A stretch of 53,593 nt of DNA from Actinomadura kijaniata NBRC 14229 (GTDB lineage Bacteria > Actinomycetota > Actinomycetes > Streptosporangiales > Streptosporangiaceae): assembly GCF_001552175.1 (NCBI RefSeq), contig NZ_BCQR01000075.1, positions 1-53,593 on the forward strand, written 5' to 3'. Numbering within the stretch: the stretch's first letter is position 1; every line of letters starts with the position of its first letter. The notes beneath the pieces are model-generated. The model did not search any database. It worked only from the letters and a program-made list of their open reading frames with translations, and was not told the origin of the DNA. This document shows positions 39,284-46,850 of this stretch, piece after piece. The translations under genes were made by a program, and so were the position numbers.

Positions 39284-40375
39284 TCAGCGGATCGCGCCCA
39301 GGTAGCGGCGCTGGTCGTCCAGGTAGCCCGGGACCATCAGGGACCGTGGCGCGGCGACGGCGACGACGGTCAGCTTGAACTCCGACTCCTCCAGGTCCTT
39401 GCGCACCATGCTGTGGGTGGCCTCGGGATAGCGGTGGACCTGGAGTTGGCCGGGTGCGCGCAGCGCCCTGCGGTACCCGGCCTCGGTGTCGGCGACGTCG
39501 ACGTTGCGGTCGTGTCCTCCCAGCAGGAGCAGCACCGGGGCGCGCATGGCGGCCAGGTCCCGTGAGGCGTCGGCGGTGTAGTTCCTGGTGACGAACCGCC
39601 ACCGGTCGGCGGTCATGCCGCCGGGGCCGCCGACGGCGGCCCTGTACTCCCGGTAGGAGGCTCCCGAGCGCAGCAGCCGCAGGGTGGTGTCGCTGCGTTC
39701 GGTCTCGGCGCGGACCCTGGCGGGTGGGGCCCCGGCGTCCTTCAGCTCGGCCAGCAGGTTGTAGCGGCCCTGGCGCAGCCAGTTGATCGCGGGGGAGACG
39801 GCGATGACGAACCGTAGCCCCGGCAGGCGCGCCGCCACCTTGGGCATGACCCAGCCCGCCTGGCTGGCGCCCCACAGCCCGATCCGGCGCGGATCGACCT
39901 CCGGGCGCCGCTCGGCCCACCGGATCGCCGCGACGGTCTCGGCTGCGCGGTCGTCCATGCTCTGGTCCAGCCAGTCGCCGGGGGCGCCGCCCACACCGGG
40001 CTTGTTCCACGACAGCGAGGCGTACCCGGCCCGGGCGAACGCCTCCCACGTCGGCCGGTAGAACGTCTCGTGCGTGGCGTCGACGGGCCCGTCCCCGTGC
40101 ACGAACACCACCAGCCCGAAGGGGCCCCCGCCCCGCTTGGGCAGGGCCAGCACGCCCTTGAGCGGCTGGGCGCCGCCGGTGATGGTCACGCGCTCCTCGC
40201 GCAGCTCGTAGGTGTTCTGGTGGATCACCCATCCGGCCGCCGCCACGACCAGCACCACCGCCGCCGCCAGGACGCTCACCGCCCAGCGGACCCGACGCCG
40301 CCGCAACCACCGCCGGCGCGCGCGGCGCGCGTCGTGCTCGGGCCCGGCGGACGTGATGGGGGTGCCAGTACGCAT
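39284..40375 (-). CDS. Membrane-anchored alpha/beta hydrolase
   Basis: 363 residues from ATG 40375 (GGAG 6 nt upstream); ATG 40402 would add nine. A basic stretch RRRWLRRRRVRWAV precedes one membrane helix, VSVLAAAVVLVVAAAGWVI, so the catalytic domain is outside. Active-site features: oxyanion loop VVFVHGDGPVDATHE, nucleophile elbow GLWGASQAGW, then GGHDRNVD with the Asp and YPEATHSMV with the His. This fits the BAAT/prolyl-oligopeptidase-like group of esterases or peptidases. It faces the PaaX gene, and the 65-bp gap holds both promoters. The substrate is unknown. Confidence 0.83.
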   Translation of the reverse strand: MRTGTPITSAGPEHDARRARRRWLRRRRVRWAVSVLAAAVVLVVAAAGWVIHQNTYELREERVTITGGAQPLKGVLALPKRGGGPFGLVVFVHGDGPVDATHETFYRPTWEAFARAGYASLSWNKPGVGGAPGDWLDQSMDDRAAETVAAIRWAERRPEVDPRRIGLWGASQAGWVMPKVAARLPGLRFVIAVSPAINWLRQGRYNLLAELKDAGAPPARVRAETERSDTTLRLLRSGASYREYRAAVGGPGGMTADRWRFVTRNYTADASRDLAAMRAPVLLLLGGHDRNVDVADTEAGYRRALRAPGQLQVHRYPEATHSMVRKDLEESEFKLTVVAVAAPRSLMVPGYLDDQRRYLGAIR

Positions 40376-40440
40376 CCCGACTCCGTTTCGTTCATTACTC
40401 ATACGATCGTTTTCAATTTGACCGTACTACACTCGTACGC

Positions 40441-41361
40441 ATGAACGCGAAGGGGATGGCGCGGGAACCGGCCGAGGGCGTGGAGATCTCCACGCGCGTG
40501 CTGGTGGAGAGCCTGGTCCGCGAGGACGGGACCGTGGACGCCGGTGAGCTGTACACCGTCGCCGGGACGTTGGGCATGAGCGACCAGCAGGTGCGGCTGT
40601 GCGTGCGGCGGCTGGTCGCCGACGGCCGGTTCGTCCAGCAGGGGCGGGGGCGGCGGGCGGTGCTGCGCGCCACCGGCGACACCCGCCACGCGCTGGAGCC
40701 CGAGGCGGACTTCCTGCGGCTGATGTACGCCCAGGACCGGGGCGAGGCCCCCTGGGACGGGGTCTGGCACCTGGTCGCGTTCGCCGTTCCCGAGACCGAG
40801 CGCGCCGCCCGCGACGCCCTGCGCGAGACGATCGTCCACCTCGGCGGCGCGCCCCTGCAGGGCGGCCTGTACGTGGCGGCCAACGCGTGGGAGGACCTGG
40901 TCGGCGCCGCGGCCGGCCGGCTCGGCGTGGACGCGCACGTCACCTATCTGACCAGCACCGATCTGCGCGTCGGCGGTGTCTCCGACCCGGTGGGGCTGGC
41001 GGCCCGGCTGTGGCCGCTGGACGACCTGGCCGAGGGCCACCGGCGGCTGGCCGCGACCGCCCGGGCCCACCTGGACCGGCTGCGCGGGGACGCCACCCCG
41101 TCCGAACCGGAGACGGTGGCCATCGCCCTGGAGCTGGCGGCCGCGTTCACGGCCGCCACCGAACCCGACCCGCTGCTGCCCCCGGAGCTGCTGCCGTCCC
41201 CCTGGCCGGGCACGCGGGCCCGCGAGCTGGTCGCCCGGTGCTGGGCCGAGCTGCTGCGCCGCCCGCCGCGCGCCCCGGCGCCCCGCCTGTTCCGGTGGTA
41301 CGCCGACGTCGTCGAGGAGATCACCGGTGGCGCGCCGACCGGCCCGCGGCCGGGCCGCTGA
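40441..41361 (+). CDS. PaaX-family transcriptional regulator
   Basis: 306 residues, ATG 40441. The N-terminal HTH reads TVAGTLGMSDQQVRLCVRRL, then VADGRFVQQGRGRRAVLRAT; the PaaX core APWDGVWHLVAFAVPETERA and HLGGAPLQGGLYVAANAWED follow, and the C-terminal PaaX_C region ends in FRWYADVVEEI. PaaX represses phenylacetate degradation in E. coli, but no paa genes are here, so the local target is probably the divergent hydrolase and the gene itself. TACACT lies 7 nt before the ATG, so it may be leaderless. Confidence 0.85.
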   Translation: MNAKGMAREPAEGVEISTRVLVESLVREDGTVDAGELYTVAGTLGMSDQQVRLCVRRLVADGRFVQQGRGRRAVLRATGDTRHALEPEADFLRLMYAQDRGEAPWDGVWHLVAFAVPETERAARDALRETIVHLGGAPLQGGLYVAANAWEDLVGAAAGRLGVDAHVTYLTSTDLRVGGVSDPVGLAARLWPLDDLAEGHRRLAATARAHLDRLRGDATPSEPETVAIALELAAAFTAATEPDPLLPPELLPSPWPGTRARELVARCWAELLRRPPRAPAPRLFRWYADVVEEITGGAPTGPRPGR

Positions 41362-41411
41362 CCCCGCGCCCACCGGCCGCGACGGCCGCGACGGGCGCGT
41401 ACTGTACGGCT

Positions 41412-42095
41412 ATGCCTTCGCTGGACCGCATCCCCAACATCACCCCCGAACGCCTGGTCACCGGCTGGGCCGCCGCCCGCGGAAGCCGCGTCCGGGGCAT
41501 GGCCGAGGGGGAGGGCGAGCAGGTCCGGAGGCTCTGGGAACCGCTCGGGCTCGACCCCGAGGCGCTCGCCGCGCTCGACGACCCCGACACGGGGCGGCTC
41601 CTGCCGGTCGGGCTGCGCCACGGGCAGGAGGCGCTGCTCGCCGAGCTCGGTGCGCGCGCCGCCGACGGGGACACCCTGCGCACCCTGGCCGGGCTGTCGG
41701 CGGTGCTCGTCGCGCAGGACCGGACCGGCCGGATCGTCGGCGCCCTCCAGGCCGCCCCGCCCGGCGGCCTGCTGGCCCGGGCCGTCGACCGGGGGGTCCC
41801 GCCCGCGCAGGCGCTCACCGCCGTGCTGGCCGTCGTGCGGATCCGCGCCGTGGCCGTCGCCGAGCACGCCCGCGGCCAGGGCATCGGCGCGGCCCTGCTG
41901 CACCGATGCCTCCAGCTGTACTTCCGTCTCGGCTACCACCTGGCCTACGGGGGCTTCCCCGAGGGCTCGGGCCTGGAGCGGTACTACGCCCGGCTCGGCT
42001 TCGAGGTCGCCGCGCCGGGCGAGGGCATCCCCCTGAGCCTGCCGTTCGGCATCTCCCCCGAGCCCGGCGAGCGCCTGTTCCACCGCTGGCGCTGA
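41412..42095 (+). CDS. GNAT-family N-acetyltransferase
   Basis: 227 residues from ATG 41412. TACTGT is exactly 6 nt upstream, so a leaderless mRNA is expected. The acetyl-CoA loop is VRIRAVAVAEHARGQGIGAA, followed by LLHRCLQLYFRLGYHLAYGG and GLERYYARLGFEVAAPGEGI. The N-terminal 100 residues are an Ala/Arg-rich extension unlike usual GNATs, with LVTGWAAARGSRVRGMAEGE. The enzyme transfers acetyl from acetyl-CoA to an amine; the acceptor is unknown. It is convergent with the DUF6194 gene. Confidence 0.82.
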   Translation: MPSLDRIPNITPERLVTGWAAARGSRVRGMAEGEGEQVRRLWEPLGLDPEALAALDDPDTGRLLPVGLRHGQEALLAELGARAADGDTLRTLAGLSAVLVAQDRTGRIVGALQAAPPGGLLARAVDRGVPPAQALTAVLAVVRIRAVAVAEHARGQGIGAALLHRCLQLYFRLGYHLAYGGFPEGSGLERYYARLGFEVAAPGEGIPLSLPFGISPEPGERLFHRWR

Positions 42096-42108
42096 GCCCG
42101 GGGGCCGG

Positions 42109-42597
42109 TCAGGCGGAGGGCTGCCCCTGGCCCGCCTCCGCGCGGCGCTCGTAGCGCGAGCGCGCGAGCCGGTAGGCCGTCCGCAGCAGCTCGCGGACCG
42201 TCTCCCCGGTGCGCGGGCCCGGGTTCACCACCGCGAGCCAGCCCAGGCCGCCGTAGACGGGGTGGGCGATCACGGTGTCGGCGGCGCCGGGGTCGGCCGC
42301 GGCGGCGGCCGGGTCGCGCGGCTCGTGCCCGGTCCACCGGACGAACTCCTCCCTCCCGGCGGCGATGTTCACGCGGAAGGCGCCCGGCCGGTCCAGGCGG
42401 GACGCCGTGTCGTCGGGGTAGTCCTTGGTCACGATCGTCGCGAAGGGCTGGGTCGTCGTCGGGACGACGCCGTCCGGCGAGTAGTAGAAGAACGCGTCGC
42501 CCCAGGCGAGCTCCGGCGAGCCGTCGCCCGGCCCCGGCCGCAGGGTGAGCACGCCGTCGAGGTCCGCCACGAAACCAATGATCTCGTCCATGGTCAT
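42109..42597 (-). CDS. DUF6194 family protein
   Basis: 162 residues from ATG 42597; ATG 42591 is six bases further in. The sequence MTMDEIIGFVADLDGVLTLR, then AWGDAFFYYSPDGVVPTTTQ, PFATIVTKDYPDDTASRLDR, PGAFRVNIAAGREEFVRWTG and HPVYGGLGWLAVVNPGPRTG is the actinomycete DUF6194 pattern, distantly like YjbR/MmcQ proteins. No signal peptide or membrane segment. Function unknown. It is divergent from the TioE-like regulator. Confidence 0.75.
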   Translation of the reverse strand: MTMDEIIGFVADLDGVLTLRPGPGDGSPELAWGDAFFYYSPDGVVPTTTQPFATIVTKDYPDDTASRLDRPGAFRVNIAAGREEFVRWTGHEPRDPAAAAADPGAADTVIAHPVYGGLGWLAVVNPGPRTGETVRELLRTAYRLARSRYERRAEAGQGQPSA

Positions 42598-42660
42598 GTG
42601 TTCCAGCGTCACATTAAAGTGGTTGTGGAGGGTTGGGGGCGGGAACTGAGGGGTTTCGGG

Positions 42661-43386
42661 GTGGCAGGTCTCAACTCGCGGGGGATGCGCACCGTCGATG
42701 TCGCGCGGCGTTGCGGGTACTCCGTCCAGCAGGTGCGCAACCTCGAACGCGACGGCGTGCTGCCGCCGGCGGCGCGCACGGCCGCGGGCCACCGGGTCTA
42801 CGGGGAGGTCCACGTGCGGTCCGCGCTGGCCTACCGGGCCCTCGCGGCGGGCGTGGGGCCGGTCGAGGCCAAGGAGATCGTCCGGATCGCCCACCGGGGC
42901 CCCGCCGCCCGGGTGCTCGTCCTGCTCGACGAGGCGCACGCCCGGCTCCACACCGAACGCACCGAGCTGGCGCAGGCCCGGGAGGCCGTGCGGGCGATCT
43001 CCGGCGAGCCGATCGGGGACGTGCGCGCCTCGGACGCGATGAGCGTCTCCCAGCTCGCCGCCGCCCTCGGCGTGCGCCCCTCGACGCTGCGGCACTGGGA
43101 CGCGGAGGGCCTCGTCGTCCCCGACCGCGACCCCGTCCGGGGGACCCGGCGGTACACGCCGGTCCAGGTGCGGGACGCGCGGATCGTCCACCAGCTGCGC
43201 AGGGCCGGTTACCGCATCGCCCCGCTCCAGGCCCTCATGCCGGAGCTGCGGCGCGCCCGGCGGCTGGCGGACGTCGCCTCCGCGCTGGACGCCAGGGACG
43301 CCGGCATCACGGCCCGGTCCCGGGCCCTGCTCGACGGAGCCGCCGCGCTCAGCGCCGTGCTCGCCCCGGCCGCGCCGGACCGGTGA
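42661..43386 (+). CDS. TioE-type MerR regulator with two tandem HTH domains
   Basis: 241 residues from GTG 42661, with GAGGGG 8 nt upstream; ATG 42685 is too close to a G-run. Two MerR DNA-binding units are visible. The first is at residues 9-75: RTVDVARRCGYSVQQVRNLE, then VRSALAYRALAAGVG. The second is at residues 130-200: MSVSQLAAALGVRPSTLRHW, DAEGLVVPDRDPVRGTRRYT and RIVHQLRRAGYRIAPLQALM. TioE is the named family with this architecture; NCBI lists it with rpt1 and rpt2 HTH models. Natural-product cluster neighbours are absent here. A small hairpin (43387-43405) terminates it, and the ABC transporter follows 95 bp later. Confidence 0.8.
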   Translation: MAGLNSRGMRTVDVARRCGYSVQQVRNLERDGVLPPAARTAAGHRVYGEVHVRSALAYRALAAGVGPVEAKEIVRIAHRGPAARVLVLLDEAHARLHTERTELAQAREAVRAISGEPIGDVRASDAMSVSQLAAALGVRPSTLRHWDAEGLVVPDRDPVRGTRRYTPVQVRDARIVHQLRRAGYRIAPLQALMPELRRARRLADVASALDARDAGITARSRALLDGAAALSAVLAPAAPDR

Positions 43387-43405
43387 CCGGCCGCGACCCG
43401 GCCGG
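43387..43405. terminator. Small hairpin after the TioE-type gene
   Basis: CCGGCCG-N5-CGGCCGG, 7-bp perfect arms, starting one base after the stop codon. It separates the regulator from the ABC operon. Confidence 0.55.
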
Positions 43406-43480
43406 GGTGGGGACAACCCGAAGATCGATCCGGTGGCTGGCCTCGCTGTGCCGCAGGGCCGGGCCCGGTGGGATGACGGT

Positions 43481-44248
43481 ATGACGTTTCCGAGTGCCCA
43501 GACGGGCGCGCCCCCCGCCGTCGCGCCGCCCGCCGTCGAGTTGCAGTCCGTCGCGAAGCGGTACGGGTCGGGCGAGACGGCCGTGCGGGCGCTGGACGGG
43601 GTGAGCATCGCGTTCCCGCCCGGCACCTGGACGGCCGTGATGGGGCCGTCGGGGTCGGGCAAGTCCACGCTGCTGCACTGCGCCGCCGGGCTCGACCGCG
43701 TCACCGAGGGACGCGTCGTGCTGGCGGGCCGGGACATCACGCACGCGTCCGAGCGCGTGCTGACCGACCTGCGCCGCCGCGCGCTCGGATTCGTGTTCCA
43801 GAACTTCAACCTGGTCGGCGCGCTGACCGCCGAGCAGAACGTCGCGCTGCCGCCGCGCCTGGCCGGGGTGAGGGTGGGCAGGCAGCAGATCAGGGCGGCG
43901 CTCGAGGACGTCGGGCTCGGCGACCGGGGACGGCACCGGCCCCGCGAGCTGTCGGGCGGGCAGCAGCAGCGGGTCGCGATCGCGCGCGCGATGGTCACCC
44001 GCCCGGCGGTGCTGTTCGCGGACGAGCCGACCGGCGCGCTCGACTCCCGCTCGGCCCGCACGGTGCTCGGCCTGATGCGCCGCATGGTGGACGGCGCGGG
44101 CCAGTGCGTCGTCATGGTCACCCACGACCCCGTCGCCGCCGCGGCCGCCGACGCCGTGGTGTTCCTGCGCGACGGGCGCCTGGTGGACCGGCTCGCCGGC
44201 GCGTCGGCCCGCGAGGTCGCCGACCGTCTCGCGACCCTGGAGGGCTGA
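43481..44248 (+). CDS. ABC transporter ATP-binding protein (MacB/LolD-like)
   Basis: 255 residues, ATG 43481 with GGTGGGA upstream. Walker A GPSGSGKSTLLHC near residue 62, Q-loop FVFQNFNLVGAL, signature RELSGGQQQRVAIARAM, Walker B VLFADEPTGALD, and the switch His in MVTHDPVAAAA. The spacing matches the MacB/LolD/FtsE group, which works with a permease that moves lipids, antibiotics or signal peptides by mechanotransmission. The permease gene starts 4 bp after its stop and is co-transcribed. It would sit on the inner face of the membrane. Confidence 0.92.
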   Translation: MTFPSAQTGAPPAVAPPAVELQSVAKRYGSGETAVRALDGVSIAFPPGTWTAVMGPSGSGKSTLLHCAAGLDRVTEGRVVLAGRDITHASERVLTDLRRRALGFVFQNFNLVGALTAEQNVALPPRLAGVRVGRQQIRAALEDVGLGDRGRHRPRELSGGQQQRVAIARAMVTRPAVLFADEPTGALDSRSARTVLGLMRRMVDGAGQCVVMVTHDPVAAAAADAVVFLRDGRLVDRLAGASAREVADRLATLEG

Positions 44249-44251
44249 GCG

Positions 44252-46189
44252 GTGTGGCGGATGTCGTGGAGCACCTTCCGCGAGCGCTGGACGCTGTTCG
44301 CCGGGGCGCTGCTGACCGTCGCGTTCGGGGTCGCGCTCGTCCAGGCGTCGGTGATGGTCACGCTCGGCACGGGCCGGCCACGGATCCCCGCCGGGACACC
44401 GGCCGCCGAGGCCGCCCGGATCCGCGACGCCTACGAGGGCGTGGCCTCGCTGCTGGGCATGACGGTCATGCTGTCGTGCTTCCTGGCGGTGTTCATCGTG
44501 GGCTCGACGTTCGCGTTCACCGTCGCGCAGCGCCGCGCCGACCTGGCGCTGCTGCGCACGCTCGGCGGCAGCCGCCGCCAGGTGATGACGCTGCTGCTCG
44601 CCGAGGCGGTGATCCTCGGGCTGCTGGGCTCGCTGGGCGGGATCGCGCTCGGCGTCCCGTTCATGTGGATCCAGACCTGGCTGCTCACCGGGACGGGGTT
44701 CGTGCCCGACGCGTTCGCGCCGGTCTGGGACAACGGGGTGCTGATCGCCTCGGTGAGCGTCGGGATCGGGATGGCGCTGTCCGGCTCGCTGGCGGCGGCG
44801 CTGCGGGCCGCGCGGGTCCGCCCGCTGGAGGCGCTGCGCGACATCGGCGGGGCCGCGCGGGTCATGACGTTCGGGCGCTGGCTGTGGGGCGGCACGATGC
44901 TCCTCGCCACCGGCGCGATGGTCTCGGCGCAGGGCTCGGTGGACTTCCTCGGCGCGCTGATGATCGCGCTGGGCGTGTCGCTGTGCGGCTCGGTCGGGCT
45001 GAGCGCGCTCAGCCCGCTGGTCGTCCCGCTCGCCGGGCACCTGCTGCGGCCGCTGGCCCGGTTCGGCCCGCTGGCCGAGCTGGCGCAGGCCAACCTGCGC
45101 GACGGCAGGCGCCGCGCCGCCGCGACCGCCGCGCCGATGATCGCGCTGGTCGCGCTGCTGGTCGGGCTGACCGCGATGCTCGGCACCCAGGCGAACGCGG
45201 CGGGCGCGGACGTCCGGCGCGACATCCTCGGGCAGCTCGTCGTGACGTCCACCGGCGCGGACGCCGAGCGGATCGCGTCGGTGCCGGGCGTGGAGGCGGC
45301 GTCCACCGCCCTCACCGCCGACATCGCGCTGACGGTCACCCACCGGGAGGCGCCCGACGAGCGCTACCGCATGACCTACCAGTCCGGCATCGTCGCGATC
45401 GACCCCGACGCCTACCAGCGCACGCACCGGCGGCGGCCGGTCTCCGGGTCGCTGGACGCGCTGCGCGGACGCGCGGTCGTGGCGGGGCCGGGGGTGGCCG
45501 AGACGGGCGTGCGGCGCGGCAGCAGCGCCGTCGCCCGCATCGGGGACCGGACGACGACGCTCAAGGTCGTCGCGCGGATGCCCGCCACGATGGAGAACAA
45601 CTCCGACGCCTTCCTCGTCCCGCGCGACCTGCTGCCCCCCGCGGCGGTGGCGTCCGCGCGGGCCGAGACGGTCGTGAAGGTCGCCCCGGGCACGCCGGTG
45701 GCGGCGGTCGCCGACCGGCTGCGGGCCGCGCGCGTCGGGAAGGTCGAGACGGTCGACCGGTGGGTGGCCGCGCGGGTCGCCGAGCAGCAGGAGCAGAACG
45801 ACGGCGTGATGATCGTCCTGATGGGGCTGGCGGCGGTCTACGCCGTGGTCGCCGTGATCAACGCCATGGTCATCGCGGGCACCGAGCGCCGCCGCGAGTT
45901 CGCCGTCGCGCGGCTGACCGGGCTGTCGCGCCGCCAGGTCGTCCGGTCGGCGCTGCTGGAGTCGTGCGGCGTCACGCTGATCGGGATCTCGCTCGGGCTG
46001 CTGGTCGCGACGGCCGCGCTCGGCGGGTTCCTGTTCGGGCCGTCCGGGACCGAGATCCTCGCCGTCCCGTGGCGGCTGATCGCCGCGCTGGTGGCCGGGG
46101 CGTTCGCGATCTCCGCGCTGACCAGCGTGCTCACCACCCGGGCGGCGACGCGCGTCCCGCCGGTCGCGCTGGCCGCCGCCCGCGAGTAG
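44252..46189 (+). CDS. MacB/FtsX-type ABC permease
   Basis: 645 residues, GTG start directly after the ATPase stop. Two FtsX-type permease blocks are visible. The first has a large loop before membrane helices: an N-terminal helix TLFAGALLTVAFGVALVQAS, then a periplasmic domain and FVHSTFAFTV-type helices (ILGLLGSLGGIALGVPFMWI). The second repeats after MRDGRRRAAATAAPMIALVA: an extracellular MacB_PCD-like part with VDRWVAARVAEQQEQNDG and then the final helices GISLGLLVATAALGGFLF and LVAGAFAISALTSVLTT. This is a full-size fused permease. The pair ATPase/permease is most likely an exporter. It is convergent with the TetR gene. Confidence 0.87.
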   Translation: MWRMSWSTFRERWTLFAGALLTVAFGVALVQASVMVTLGTGRPRIPAGTPAAEAARIRDAYEGVASLLGMTVMLSCFLAVFIVGSTFAFTVAQRRADLALLRTLGGSRRQVMTLLLAEAVILGLLGSLGGIALGVPFMWIQTWLLTGTGFVPDAFAPVWDNGVLIASVSVGIGMALSGSLAAALRAARVRPLEALRDIGGAARVMTFGRWLWGGTMLLATGAMVSAQGSVDFLGALMIALGVSLCGSVGLSALSPLVVPLAGHLLRPLARFGPLAELAQANLRDGRRRAAATAAPMIALVALLVGLTAMLGTQANAAGADVRRDILGQLVVTSTGADAERIASVPGVEAASTALTADIALTVTHREAPDERYRMTYQSGIVAIDPDAYQRTHRRRPVSGSLDALRGRAVVAGPGVAETGVRRGSSAVARIGDRTTTLKVVARMPATMENNSDAFLVPRDLLPPAAVASARAETVVKVAPGTPVAAVADRLRAARVGKVETVDRWVAARVAEQQEQNDGVMIVLMGLAAVYAVVAVINAMVIAGTERRREFAVARLTGLSRRQVVRSALLESCGVTLIGISLGLLVATAALGGFLFGPSGTEILAVPWRLIAALVAGAFAISALTSVLTTRAATRVPPVALAAARE

Positions 46190-46205
46190 GCGGCGGGCCC
46201 CGCGG

Positions 46206-46820
46206 TCAGGCCGGCCCGAGCACCTCCGGGGTGACCAGGGCGCGGGCGGTCTCGGCGAAGTACCGTTCGGACGCCTGCTCGGCCAGGCCGAGGACGACGC
46301 CCTGGCCGAGGCCGGCCAGGAGCGCCCGGAGCGCGGTGGCCAGCCGCCGGGCCTGCCGGGGCGTCACCGCGGCCCCGAGGTACGGGCGGCCGGCGAACAG
46401 CGAGGCCAGGCGCTGCTCGTGCGCCCGGACGGACGCGACGATCCGGGCCCGCAGGTCGGGGTCGCGCAGGGCCATGTCCTGGAGGCCGACCTCCAGCGAC
46501 AGGTGCCGCAGCGCCTCGGGGTCGTCGCAGACGCGCCGGTAGTGGCGGGCGAAGGCGTCGACGGCCGCCGGCAGGTCCAGGCCGGCGGGGACGGCCCGCT
46601 CGACCTCCTCGTAGTGCGGGCCGAGACGGTCGGTGACCAGCGCGACCAGCAGGCCGTTCTTGCTGCCGAACAGGGAGTAGACCGCGCCGGTGGTCAGCCC
46701 GGCCCGCTCGGCGATGTCCTCCAGCCGGGCGCGGTGGCCGTCCCGGGTGACGACCTGGCGCGCCGCCTCCAGCAGGGCGCGGCGGTTGCGCTCCCTGCTC
46801 TCCGCCCTTGTCATTCTCAT
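46206..46820 (-). CDS. TetR-family transcriptional regulator
   Basis: 204 residues, ATG 46820 (ATG 46814 alternative). The upstream sequence is AATAAT, exactly 6 nt before ATG 46820, with no ribosome site, which points to a leaderless transcript. HTH at residues 10-60: ESRERNRRALLEAARQVVTR, then RAGLTTGAVYSLFGSKNGL. The C-terminal domain includes LPAAVDAFARHYRRVCDDPE and LVLGLAEQASERYF. A dyad overlaps both its start and the start of the divergent carboxypeptidase gene, so it probably represses both. The ABC operon is convergent and may be a second target, but no site is visible there. Confidence 0.88.
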   Translation of the reverse strand: MRMTRAESRERNRRALLEAARQVVTRDGHRARLEDIAERAGLTTGAVYSLFGSKNGLLVALVTDRLGPHYEEVERAVPAGLDLPAAVDAFARHYRRVCDDPEALRHLSLEVGLQDMALRDPDLRARIVASVRAHEQRLASLFAGRPYLGAAVTPRQARRLATALRALLAGLGQGVVLGLAEQASERYFAETARALVTPEVLGPA

Positions 46821-46850
46821 AATCCGATTATTACAGTAACGGGATTATGA
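46817..46850. promoter_or_regulatory. Operator covering both divergent start codons
   Basis: TCATAATCC and its complement GGATTATGA form 9-bp perfect arms at 46817-46825 and 46842-46850, with an inner TTAC-A-GTAA dyad at 46831-46839. TTGTCA (46808-46813), an 18-bp spacer and TACAGT (46832-46837) form the promoter of the carboxypeptidase gene. The outer arms include both start codons, which only works if both transcripts are leaderless or nearly so. Confidence 0.65.

Noticed and set aside
40441..41361. A phenylacetate degradation locus indicated by PaaX
   Set aside because: No paa catabolic gene is present; PaaX-family regulators occur with many other targets.
42661..43386. Thiocoraline-type biosynthetic locus based on the TioE-like regulator
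   Set aside because: TioE here is used only as an architecture name. None of the thiocoraline biosynthetic genes are nearby.
42109..45427. Long reverse frames (up to about 750 codons) across the TioE, ABC ATPase and permease genes
   Set aside because: They lack family features outside the DUF6194 part and are antisense to complete ABC motifs. Only the 42109-42597 part is a real gene.
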